A stretch of 6,141 nucleotides of DNA from an uncultured Methanobrevibacter sp. (GCA_904501935.1 CAJGDA010000094.1:1-6141), one strand, 5' to 3'; numbered from the stretch's first letter, positions 1 to 5,174 are shown. Program-made: numbers and translations. The notes: a model not told the origin generated them from the letters alone.

Positions 1-170
1 CTAAATATAATCCCGGGAAAAAAATAAGAGGGATTAGACTTTCAATACAAATACTTCTGAATTTCATATAATTTTTAGCAAAACTAAAAATAAAAATTTA
101 GTAATTAATGAAATAATTCTAGAGAACTAGACAGTATTAAATAGGTTTACATAGTATATAAATGTTTTTA

Positions 171-200
171 AAAATAAGTAAAAATAAGTAAAATAAGATA
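171..200. repeat. Short tandem repeat, 10-nt unit AAAATAAGTA
   Basis: Two exact copies of AAAATAAGTA lie at 171-180 and 181-190, followed by a degenerate third copy (AAATAAGATA) at 191-200. On the transcribed minus strand this reads as repeated TACTTATTTT, giving several T-rich tracts 75-105 nt behind the histone stop codon. It is low-complexity DNA and may act only as backup termination sequence. Confidence 0.6.
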
Positions 201-233
201 AATAAAAAGTAGATTAACAAAAATTGTAAAAGA

Positions 234-268
234 GATAGTAAAATAAATTTACTATCCACATAGTAAAT
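234..268 (-). terminator. Putative 3'-end structure/terminator of the histone transcript
   Basis: Eight nucleotides behind the histone stop codon there is a perfect 9-bp inverted repeat, ATTTACTAT at 247-255 and ATAGTAAAT at 260-268, with a 4-nt loop. A third arm, GATAGTAAA at 234-242, can instead pair with TTTACTATC at 248-256, so two hairpins compete for the same central segment. On the minus strand the structure runs into T-rich tracts. Archaeal termination depends mainly on oligo-T, so the hairpins may stabilise the 3' end rather than cause release. Confidence 0.5.
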
Positions 269-275
269 AGCAAAT

Positions 276-476
276 CTATTTAATTGCTAATTTTACGTCT
301 TCAGCTTTTACAGTTTTTCTACCAGCGTGACGAGCAAAGCCTACAGCTTTAGCTGCGATTTCATTTCCGTAATCTTCGATTGCTTCAGTTAAAGCAACTT
401 TTGCGTCATCACTAACTCTTTGTGCACCAGCATTTTTTAATATTCTTCCTACAGGAGCAATTGGTAATTCACTCAT
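276..476 (-). CDS. Archaeal histone (HMf/HMt family)
   Basis: This is a 66-residue archaeal histone, a single histone fold that dimerises, wraps DNA and can polymerise into extended nucleosome-like fibres. The sequence begins MSELPIAPVGRILKNAG and closely follows HMfB of Methanothermus. Residues equivalent to the HMfB DNA-contacting arginines (R11, R20) and loop K54-T55 are present. So are the dimer-dimer pair H50 and D60, and G17, the small residue that allows close stacking of turns. It stops at residue 66, without the last few basic residues of the HMfB C-terminus (RRFKK). An in-frame ATG five codons upstream (491) exists, but it overlaps the ribosome-binding site, and the family N-terminus starts at the ATG ending at 476, so I use that. 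The gene has its own TATA box and stands alone between the thrC terminator and the non-coding left end. Function is certain by family; its expression level is not visible. Confidence 0.97.
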   Translation of the reverse strand: MSELPIAPVGRILKNAGAQRVSDDAKVALTEAIEDYGNEIAAKAVGFARHAGRKTVKAEDVKLAIK

Positions 477-483
477 AATTATA

Positions 484-489
484 CACCTC
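484..489 (-). promoter_or_regulatory. Ribosome-binding site of the histone gene
   Basis: GAGGTG on the minus strand lies 7 nt before the ATG at 474-476. It begins inside the alternative upstream ATG (489-491), which rules that codon out as the start and fixes the protein at 66 residues. Confidence 0.85.
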
Positions 490-522
490 ATTTATTTGAT
501 AATAATAGTTTTTTCTTGCTTA

Positions 523-530
523 TATATAAA
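523..530 (-). promoter_or_regulatory. TATA box of the histone gene
   Basis: The minus strand reads TTTATATA here, a perfect match to the methanogen TATA consensus TTTAWATA. With the usual spacing of about 25 nt, transcription would start near position 500. That leaves a short leader of about 24 nt holding the GAGGTG ribosome-binding site. Confidence 0.75.
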
Positions 531-580
531 TATATTGGTTAATTAGTGTTAATTTTTGATAATTTCAATAAAATAAACCA

Positions 581-655
581 CACTTTTATAACCTAAAAAG
601 TGACAGTATTATCTTTAAAAATGTTTTTCATACATTAGGTTAAATAAAAAAAGTG
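581..655. repeat. Two-part inverted repeat upstream of the histone promoter
   Basis: CACTTTT (581-587) pairs with AAAAGTG (649-655), and just inside it TAACCTAA (589-596) pairs with TTAGGTTA (635-642). The two stems are perfect, 7 and 8 bp, separated by an unequal bulge of 1 nt on one side and 6 nt on the other; the loop is 38 nt. The left arm also contains a smaller palindrome, CACTTTT (581-587) with AAAAGTG (596-602). The element lies 50-125 bp upstream of the histone TATA box and behind the thrC terminator. It could be a regulator-binding site or an RNA structure in read-through transcripts; the sequence alone does not decide. Confidence 0.45.
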
Positions 656-659
656 AAAA
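631..659 (-). repeat. 29-nt repeated element, copy 1 (behind thrC)
   Basis: This segment matches 5175-5203 at 24 of 29 positions without gaps. Both share TACATTA at one end and a 7-A run followed by GTGAAAA at the other. Read on the minus strand it is TTTTCAC followed by a T run. It ends 63 nt behind the thrC stop codon; the other copy ends 65 nt behind the peptidase stop. A role as a secondary terminator or 3'-end signal is a guess. Its right part overlaps the inverted repeat at 581-655. Confidence 0.45.
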
Positions 660-682
660 GTACGTTTGAATATAAACGAATT

Positions 683-708
683 AAAAGAAAAAATTAGAAA
701 AAATGGGG
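683..708 (-). terminator. Oligo-T terminator of thrC (and its operon)
   Basis: About 15 nt behind the thrC stop, the minus strand reads CCCC, then T tracts of 6, 6 and 4 separated by a few bases (698-703, 688-693, 683-686). Clustered T tracts in the non-template strand are the normal archaeal termination signal. A weak 5-bp hairpin (663-667/674-678) follows. I see no strong hairpin before the T tracts. Confidence 0.65.
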
Positions 709-722
709 ATTTAAAGCACTAT

Positions 723-1919
723 TTACTTACCCATAAGAATTTTTCTTAAAGTATCAATATCTGCATCAACCTCAGTAGGTTGGGTACAAGCATCAATAGC
801 AGTATTAGGATCTTTCAACAAGTGACCAGTAACAACACAGGTTATTGTTTCGCCTTTGTCAATTATTCCTTCAGCTACAAGCTTTTTAAGACCTGCAATT
901 GAAGCTGCTGAAGCCGGTTCAACACCAATACCTTCAGTTCTTGCAAGAAGCTTTTGTGCATCGAGTATTTCCTCATCAGTCACTGTTTCAGAATAACCGT
1001 TAGAATCATAAATAGCATTCAACGCCTTAATGTCACTAACAGGAGCTCCAATACGGATTGCAGTTGCTATTGTTTCTGGATTTTCAACAGGGACAACCCT
1101 CTTATCTCCTTTTTTAAATGCGTTGGTAACTGGACATGCACCTTCAGCTTGAATACCAGTCATCATTGGTAAATCCTTAATAAATCCAGCATCATAGAAT
1201 TCCTTAACTCCTTTCCAAATAGCTGAAATATTTCCAGCATTACCCACAGGCAAAACAATTCTATCAGGAGCCTGCCAACCTAAGTCACGAACAATTTCAT
1301 AACCAATGGTTTTTTGTCCTTCTAATCTGTATGGATTAATAGAATTTAATAAGTAAAGATGTTTTTCTAATGCAAGAGCAGTCATTGCTTCTAAAGCTTC
1401 GTCAAAGTTTCCATTAATGGACATTACTTCAGCACCATGGAACATGGCTTGAGCCAATTTCCCTAATGCAACCTTGCCTGAAGGTAAAAACACAATGCAT
1501 CTTAATCCAGCACGAGCAGCATACGCTGATAGGGATGCAGAAGTATTTCCAGTTGACGCACATCCAACTGTATGAACACCCAATTCCATTGCTTTGGTCA
1601 TTCCTACAGTCATTCCTCTATCTTTGAAACTTCCAGTAGGGTTTGAACCTTCAACTTTAACATACAAGTTAACTCCAAGTTCATCTCCTAATTTATCACA
1701 TTTGCAGAATGGAGTTCCGCCTTCGTCAAGAGAAACAATTTTAGTTTCATCTACAGGAATACATTCTTTAAATTTCCATAAGTTATCTCTTCTACCATCA
1801 AAAATGTCTTTAGAAACATCAATTTCATTGACAAGTTCAAGCACGGATCCACACTTTTGACAAGTGTAGATTACTTCATCATCATCGTATTCTTCTCCAC
1901 ATGAAACACATCTTATCAT
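723..1919 (-). CDS. thrC: Threonine synthase
   Basis: This 398-residue PLP enzyme converts O-phospho-L-homoserine and water to L-threonine and phosphate, the last step of threonine synthesis in the cytoplasm. It opens with a zinc-ribbon-like segment, C4-x2-C7 and C20-x2-C23, common in archaeal threonine synthases. The PLP Schiff-base lysine is K99 in GSFKDRG. STGNTSAS (122-129) is the substrate/PLP loop, and GNAGN (226-230) is the phosphate-gripping glycine loop. TGHLLKD near 364-370 fits the C-terminal active-site segment. Length is normal for the family. Translation starts at the ATG ending at 1919, preceded by a weak GTGA 4 nt upstream. It follows the SpoIIM-like gene after 42 nt. An AT-rich TATATAAT stretch in that gap is too close to the ATG to serve as its promoter, so I infer transcription from the trpS promoter. 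No defects are visible. Confidence 0.96.
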   Translation of the reverse strand: MIRCVSCGEEYDDDEVIYTCQKCGSVLELVNEIDVSKDIFDGRRDNLWKFKECIPVDETKIVSLDEGGTPFCKCDKLGDELGVNLYVKVEGSNPTGSFKDRGMTVGMTKAMELGVHTVGCASTGNTSASLSAYAARAGLRCIVFLPSGKVALGKLAQAMFHGAEVMSINGNFDEALEAMTALALEKHLYLLNSINPYRLEGQKTIGYEIVRDLGWQAPDRIVLPVGNAGNISAIWKGVKEFYDAGFIKDLPMMTGIQAEGACPVTNAFKKGDKRVVPVENPETIATAIRIGAPVSDIKALNAIYDSNGYSETVTDEEILDAQKLLARTEGIGVEPASAASIAGLKKLVAEGIIDKGETITCVVTGHLLKDPNTAIDACTQPTEVDADIDTLRKILMGK

Positions 1920-1961
1920 AAAATCACATTATATATTTTTTTAAATTATTATTATTAAATC

Positions 1962-2579
1962 TTAACCAAAAATGGAAAATATAAATTGCGCAATAGGTAC
2001 AGTTAAATAGACCTCAATTATTCCCGCAATAACCATTAAAATTACTGAAATAGCAAATAATATTACTGCTTGCTTCAGCTTATCATAGCTCTTATCAAAA
2101 CTATTTCCCAGTTTTTCCGAAATAGAATCACCGTCTCCTTTTATTAACTCCTTAATAAATTTGTAAATATAATTAAATAAAACGAAACCTGCCGCACAAG
2201 CTAAGATGCATGAAGAAAACTCAAAAATGCCGTGTGGAATAATATACATCAAAACTGTGAAAAGATCATCTGAACTTGCAATGTAATAACCTGCAAAAAG
2301 TCCATTAAAGGCCAACATCAATGATGAATAACAGAAGAATGCTCCAAAAATAAACATTTGGCATATTATTCTAAAATTATTTAAGAAAATATTTTCGAAG
2401 GTTACCTTCAAAACACCTGATTGAACTTTCTGAGTTAAATCTTCAACAGAAGGATTCAAATAGCTATAAAGATATCCTTCATAAAAATACCCTAAAATTA
2501 AAGAAATGACTAAAATAGCTATTGAAACTAAAATAGCCGTCTTGTTTTCAACAAATGCCCGTTTGATTTCATCCTTCAT
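1962..2579 (-). CDS. SpoIIM/DUF95-family integral membrane protein
   Basis: This is a 205-residue polytopic membrane protein with a short cytoplasmic-type N-terminus. Hydrophobic segments lie roughly at 14-34, 69-98, 106-140 (probably two helices) and 170-203. The motif PHGIFEF at 115-121, inside a membrane segment, is the signature of the SpoIIM (stage II sporulation protein M)/DUF95 family. In Bacillus, SpoIIM works with SpoIID and SpoIIP in septal wall remodelling during engulfment. Archaea do not sporulate and many carry this protein, so its role here is unknown, and the name should not be read as sporulation. Its ATG overlaps the trpS stop by one base (TAATG) and lacks a strong ribosome-binding site. 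That suggests translation coupled to trpS by re-initiation. The hydrophilic stretch KGDGDSISEKLGNSFDKSYD (147-166) is probably a loop between the last membrane segments. Family assignment is fairly secure; function is not. Confidence 0.85.
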   Translation of the reverse strand: MKDEIKRAFVENKTAILVSIAILVISLILGYFYEGYLYSYLNPSVEDLTQKVQSGVLKVTFENIFLNNFRIICQMFIFGAFFCYSSLMLAFNGLFAGYYIASSDDLFTVLMYIIPHGIFEFSSCILACAAGFVLFNYIYKFIKELIKGDGDSISEKLGNSFDKSYDKLKQAVILFAISVILMVIAGIIEVYLTVPIAQFIFSIFG

Positions 2580-3676
2580 TATATCAAAGTTTTTGCAATT
2601 TCACGAGCTTCAACTTGTTTTTCTTTTAAATCATCCATGAATTCTTCCATTAACTCGGCAGTCCTTACCTTACAGTCCCCACAGCGTAGAGTTCCATTTA
2701 AACAATCTTGTCTGATTTTTTCAAGCTCTGCATCATCATCAATGAAGTGGTATAACAACATTTCATAAACAACACACTTATCGACTTCCCCACCTAATTC
2801 CTGTTGTTCTTTTAGAGATTCTCTTCCGCCGGTTTTAGCAGATTTTACTTTTTTAACGGCATCTTTTGTATCGTCATTTAAATATATTGCAGTGGCTGGC
2901 TTGGAACTGCTCATCTTATCTCCGGTTAAGCCTGTCAAAAATCTATGATATGTAGAAGCAGGAGTTAAAAATCCTAAATCCTCATTAAGTTTTTGAGCAA
3001 TGTCCCTTGTTAATCTAATATGAGGATCCTGGTCAATTCCAACAGGGACAACCACCTTTTTCGGACCTCCAAACTCCTCAATTTGCGGAAGCAATATGTC
3101 GGCAACTTGAACTAAAGGCGCTTGAATATGAGCAATATTTGTGGAAGGTGTAAATCCATAAATTGCCTTTAATTGATTGAAGTTAGTTTTACTGGAAGCT
3201 TTAAAAGCCAAATCCTGAAGTAATTTATTTTGAGATTGAAGATAAACATTTACATTGTCTTTTTCTAAATCAAGACCTAATGCAATCCAATTGGTTAAAT
3301 ATTCGTCAACCGCTATTTCACGACCCCTTTCAAAACTCATTCCACGAGCGGCATAAGATTCCAAATCAGCTATAGGAAGAGATAACATTGCACCCATGTC
3401 TTGATACCATTTTAATTGGTCAACAACCATTTTATGACCTATGTGCATTTGGCCACTTGGCATCATGCCTGTTACCACTGCAAAGTCCTTATTCTGATTT
3501 ATCAAATTGTTTATTTCATTAAATTCCCTATGTCCGAAAATTACTCCCCTTTTCATTAATTTTTGAGGATTCCTAATATCCCCAATAATATCTGAAATTT
3601 TTCCAATACCAAACTGATTAACTAACTTATCATAATCAAGGCTAAATGATGCCCATGGATCAATTAAATTTGCCAC
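2579..3676 (-). CDS. trpS: Tryptophanyl-tRNA synthetase
   Basis: This 365-residue class I aminoacyl-tRNA synthetase activates tryptophan with ATP and charges tRNA-Trp. The N-terminal IDPWAS (5-10) is typical of the archaeal/eukaryotic TrpRS branch and distinguishes it from TyrRS. The class I signatures are MHIGH (77-81) and KMSSS (254-258). GIDQDPHIRLTRD (213-225) is the conserved Trp/Tyr-RS segment before KMSKS. Length fits archaeal enzymes. C-terminal C325, C332 and C335 (CLNGTLRCGDC) sit near the anticodon-binding helices; I do not know their role. The start is GTG, not ATG: the codon ending at 3676 lies 4 nt behind a good GGTGA, and starting later would remove the conserved IDPW segment. 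It has its own TATA box, 97 nt separate it from endA, and its stop TAA overlaps the ATG of the SpoIIM-like gene. It is probably the first gene of a trpS-spoIIM-like-thrC operon. Confidence 0.96.
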   Translation of the reverse strand: MANLIDPWASFSLDYDKLVNQFGIGKISDIIGDIRNPQKLMKRGVIFGHREFNEINNLINQNKDFAVVTGMMPSGQMHIGHKMVVDQLKWYQDMGAMLSLPIADLESYAARGMSFERGREIAVDEYLTNWIALGLDLEKDNVNVYLQSQNKLLQDLAFKASSKTNFNQLKAIYGFTPSTNIAHIQAPLVQVADILLPQIEEFGGPKKVVVPVGIDQDPHIRLTRDIAQKLNEDLGFLTPASTYHRFLTGLTGDKMSSSKPATAIYLNDDTKDAVKKVKSAKTGGRESLKEQQELGGEVDKCVVYEMLLYHFIDDDAELEKIRQDCLNGTLRCGDCKVRTAELMEEFMDDLKEKQVEAREIAKTLI

Positions 3677-3680
3677 ATTA

Positions 3681-3685
3681 TCACC
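3681..3685 (-). promoter_or_regulatory. Ribosome-binding site fixing the trpS GTG start
   Basis: GGTGA on the minus strand ends 4 nt before the GTG at 3674-3676. An ATG at 3676-3678 overlaps this region but is out of frame and soon meets a stop, so the GTG is the start. Confidence 0.7.
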
Positions 3686-3739
3686 AACAACTACATTAAA
3701 TTAAATTTACGATTAAAATTCATTACAATGATTTAAGTT

Positions 3740-3747
3740 TATTTAAA
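3740..3747 (-). promoter_or_regulatory. TATA box of trpS
   Basis: The minus strand reads TTTAAATA, an exact match to TTTAWATA. Transcription would begin near 3718, giving a leader of about 40 nt. The gap 3677-3773 also has to end the endA transcript, but its T tracts are short. Some endA read-through into trpS is therefore possible. Confidence 0.65.
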
Positions 3748-3773
3748 AATATAAGATACTTCTTTAATTTAAA

Positions 3774-4289
3774 TTAAGGCCTAGTCCATTCAACATTATA
3801 ATATGTAATATCAAAATCATCGTCAACAATAGCCATCAGGAATTTCTTGTTAACACCATGCGCTACCCTAACATAGCTTGCAAAATCAAGTGAATTGATT
3901 TCATATTTTTCAAAAATAATTTTAACCAAATAATATGAATGGCCCATTTCGGAGGATCTTCCACGACTGTATAATCTAAAGTCTGTTCCATACTTAAAAC
4001 CTGTTTTAATTAGAAAACCACGATCCTTTAAATCACGATAAACAATATATTTTCCATATAACTCCTGTTCTTTTAGAATATCAATGATATAACCTATACT
4101 GCATTCAACATCATCTTCATAAATATCTAAACGTCCTTTTTCCAATAGGTAGCAAGCCTCGATTAAGGAAAGATTCAAACTATCTGCTTCGATTCGACCA
4201 AACATGCTTTTTTCATGCAAAGATATCGGTCTTTTGCTACCTTCCTCAATTTTGATAGATACTATGCCATTAGATAAATTTCCACGCAT
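3774..4289 (-). CDS. endA: tRNA-splicing endonuclease (homotetramer type)
   Basis: This 171-residue enzyme cuts introns from pre-tRNAs at bulge-helix-bulge structures, leaving 2',3'-cyclic phosphate and 5'-hydroxyl ends for later ligation. The catalytic triad can be read as Y107 (in YGTDFRLY), H117 (in GHSYYLVK) and K148 (in GVNKKF). The spacings of 10 and 31 residues equal those of the Methanocaldococcus jannaschii triad Y115/H125/K156. The N-terminal half (about 1-85) is the smaller alpha/beta domain and 86-171 the nuclease domain. The length of about 170-180 matches enzymes that work as homotetramers, rather than the doubled homodimer or the heteromeric forms. The ATG ending at 4289 lies 5 nt behind GGTG (4295-4298). 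The gene has its own TATA box, with a perfect inverted repeat between the TATA box and the leader. trpS follows in the same direction. Nothing is truncated. Confidence 0.95.
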   Translation of the reverse strand: MRGNLSNGIVSIKIEEGSKRPISLHEKSMFGRIEADSLNLSLIEACYLLEKGRLDIYEDDVECSIGYIIDILKEQELYGKYIVYRDLKDRGFLIKTGFKYGTDFRLYSRGRSSEMGHSYYLVKIIFEKYEINSLDFASYVRVAHGVNKKFLMAIVDDDFDITYYNVEWTRP

Positions 4290-4315
4290 TAAAACACCAT
4301 AAAAAGAAACAAATT

Positions 4316-4347
4316 ATATTTATTGCTAATAACTTTGCAATAAATAT
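4316..4347. repeat. Perfect 11-bp inverted repeat between the endA TATA box and leader
   Basis: ATATTTATTGC at 4316-4326 and GCAATAAATAT at 4337-4347 are exact reverse complements, separated by 10 nt. The right arm touches the TATA box at 4348-4355, and the predicted transcription start (about 4326) falls at the inner end of the left arm. A protein bound here would cover the core promoter, so an operator is the natural reading. If dtxR transcripts read through, it could instead form a hairpin followed by a T-rich stretch and act as a back-up terminator. Confidence 0.6.
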
Positions 4348-4355
4348 TATATAAA
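4348..4355 (-). promoter_or_regulatory. TATA box of endA
   Basis: The minus strand reads TTTATATA, a perfect consensus match. The expected transcription start is near 4326, giving a leader of about 36 nt with GGTG 5 nt before the ATG. Confidence 0.7.
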
Positions 4356-4362
4356 TTTTTTT

Positions 4363-4383
4363 AAAAAAAAGAAAAAAAAGAAA
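4363..4383 (-). terminator. Strong oligo-T terminator of dtxR
   Basis: One base behind the dtxR stop codon the minus strand holds T tracts of 3, 8 and 8 separated by single C residues. This is the strongest hairpin-free oligo-T signal in the window. It cleanly separates dtxR from endA. Confidence 0.75.
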
Positions 4384-4384
4384 G

Positions 4385-5098
4385 TTAAATTCTAATAAAA
4401 ATATTATTAGCCATTTCTGTTGGAATATTCAACTCTCTATCATCAATTGTAACCAAATAATGATTACTTACACGATTATCATTAAATTCATATTTTAAAT
4501 TACAACCCACTTTAATGCCCTCATCTGCAATTTCATCCAAAAGTTCATTATTTCCGCGAATAAATGAGATAATACCTTCCGCATCGGAAGTTAATTCAGA
4601 TATGGACAATAGATTGAATTCCCTATTAAAAACTTGATCGAAATCTTTTTGGGAATAACATTGATGACAACTGTCAAAATCAAAATTACAAGCTGGAATA
4701 ACATTATCATCAGGACATACATCAGGGTTATTTAACATTGAGCATAATGCTCTTTCAGCTTCATCAGATAAAGCATGTTCCATTTCACAAGCTTGCTCAT
4801 GAACATTTTCATCCTTAATTTTTAAAACATCAGTTAAGAATTTTTCTAAAATCCTATGTTTTCTTGTAATTTTTTGAGCTATTTTCATACCTTCATCAGT
4901 TAAAGTAGCTCCTTTGTAAGGTGTATACGAAATATAACCTAAGTTTTCTAATTTTTTTAGCATCTGAGTTACACTACCTGGTGCAATATCTAACTCTTTA
5001 GATAATTGAGTAGTAGAAACTTGTTCTCCATTATTTCCATTACGATAAAGAACTTCTAAGTATTCCTCAATATTATCACTTATTTTACTCTCAGTCAT
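4385..5098 (-). CDS. DtxR/MntR-family metal-dependent transcriptional repressor
   Basis: This 237-residue regulator should bind operators when loaded with Fe(II) or Mn(II) and repress metal-uptake genes. Residues about 5-72 form the winged helix-turn-helix, with recognition region TQLSKELDIAPGSVTQMLKK. The dimerisation/metal domain follows: H81, E85, H100, C104, E107 and H108 match DtxR H79, E83, H98, C102, E105 and H106 at a constant offset of 2. C104 is the iron-type residue (MntR has Glu there). N-terminal E12 and E15, however, line up with the MntR acidic ligands D8 and E11, so metal preference is unclear. A four-cysteine stretch (C128, C137, C144, C147) follows, then a FeoA/SH3-like domain (about 162-237). 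Translation starts at the ATG ending at 5098; an in-frame GTG three codons upstream (5107) is part of the ribosome-binding site. It is monocistronic, with operator-like palindromes in its promoter. Family is secure; the metal is not. Confidence 0.92.
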   Translation of the reverse strand: MTESKISDNIEEYLEVLYRNGNNGEQVSTTQLSKELDIAPGSVTQMLKKLENLGYISYTPYKGATLTDEGMKIAQKITRKHRILEKFLTDVLKIKDENVHEQACEMEHALSDEAERALCSMLNNPDVCPDDNVIPACNFDFDSCHQCYSQKDFDQVFNREFNLLSISELTSDAEGIISFIRGNNELLDEIADEGIKVGCNLKYEFNDNRVSNHYLVTIDDRELNIPTEMANNIFIRI

Positions 5099-5103
5099 GA
5101 AAT

Positions 5104-5109
5104 TCACCT
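5104..5109 (-). promoter_or_regulatory. Ribosome-binding site fixing the dtxR start
   Basis: AGGTGA on the minus strand lies 5 nt before the ATG at 5096-5098. The GTG inside it (5105-5107) is in frame but cannot be the start, so the protein begins MTESK. Confidence 0.85.
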
Positions 5110-5117
5110 ATCAGATA

Positions 5118-5139
5118 TTAGTAATAAGTTTATAACTAA
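5118..5139. promoter_or_regulatory. Imperfect palindrome over the predicted dtxR transcription start
   Basis: TTAGTAATA at 5118-5126 and TATAACTAA at 5131-5139 are reverse complements at 8 of 9 positions, with a 4-nt centre. The element lies between the TATA box and the ribosome-binding site, across the predicted start near 5120. It is a candidate operator for autorepression. AT-rich composition makes chance palindromes more likely, so the claim is moderate. Confidence 0.45.
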
Positions 5140-5141
5140 AA

Positions 5142-5149
5142 GTATAAAA
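5142..5149 (-). promoter_or_regulatory. Probable TATA box of dtxR
   Basis: The minus strand reads TTTTATAC, a near match to the methanogen TATA consensus. Spacing predicts a transcription start near 5120 and a leader of about 21 nt. A second AT-rich hexamer nearer the gene (TTATAAA, about 5130-5136) would place the start at the ribosome-binding site and is less likely. Confidence 0.55.
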
Positions 5150-5152
5150 AAG

Positions 5153-5168
5153 TTTTGGTATGCCTAAA
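5153..5168. promoter_or_regulatory. DtxR/MntR-box-like palindrome just upstream of the dtxR TATA box
   Basis: The minus strand reads TTTAGG-CATA-CCAAAA, two 6-nt half-sites matching at 5 of 6 positions around a 4-nt centre. It contains TTAGG, the half-site core of the bacterial DtxR/IdeR consensus. It sits 3 bp upstream of the TATA box, where the TFB recognition element would lie, so occupancy would block promoter assembly. The regulator's own gene follows directly, which supports autoregulation, but no experiment is implied. Confidence 0.45.
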
Positions 5169-5174
5169 TATAAT

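Larger units (their letters stand above)
1..275. other. AT-rich non-coding region downstream of the histone gene
   Basis: I see no coding region on either strand here and no tRNA-like fold. The stretch is almost entirely A and T. It holds a weak inverted repeat at 8-14/30-36 (TAATCCC and GGGATTA, 15-nt loop), the only G/C-rich spot, which could belong to an element beyond the left edge. It also holds a short tandem repeat (171-190) and the putative 3' end of the histone transcript (234-268), both listed separately. The region read on the minus strand is rich in T tracts, as expected for archaeal transcription termination. Confidence 0.7.

Noticed and set aside
171..200. Possible CRISPR-like repeat or replication-origin repeat
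   Set aside because: The unit is 10 nt, directly abutting and low-complexity, with no spacers and no adjacent cas or Orc1/Cdc6 gene.
604..630. Minus-strand mini-ORF (M-Y-E-K-H-F) upstream of the histone
   Set aside because: It has only six codons, no ribosome-binding site and lies upstream of the predicted histone transcription start.
954..1172. 72-codon plus-strand open frame inside thrC
   Set aside because: It lies wholly within the well-supported thrC gene on the other strand, has no family-like sequence and no ribosome-binding site that I can see.
1594..1860. 88-codon plus-strand open frame inside thrC
   Set aside because: It is the antisense of the conserved N-terminal half of thrC; its Ser/Pro-rich translation looks like a shadow frame.
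1928..1938. TATA-like sequence just before thrC
   Set aside because: It lies about 10 nt from the ATG, so transcription would start inside the gene; operon transcription from trpS is more likely.
3764..3777. 14-bp perfect AT-only palindrome TTAATTTAAATTAA overlapping the endA stop codon
   Set aside because: It has no spacer and contains only A and T in very AT-rich DNA; it cannot form a hairpin and is probably chance.
5099..5107. Upstream GTG start for dtxR, adding three residues (M-N-F)
   Set aside because: The GTG is part of the AGGTGA ribosome-binding site for the ATG ending at 5098.
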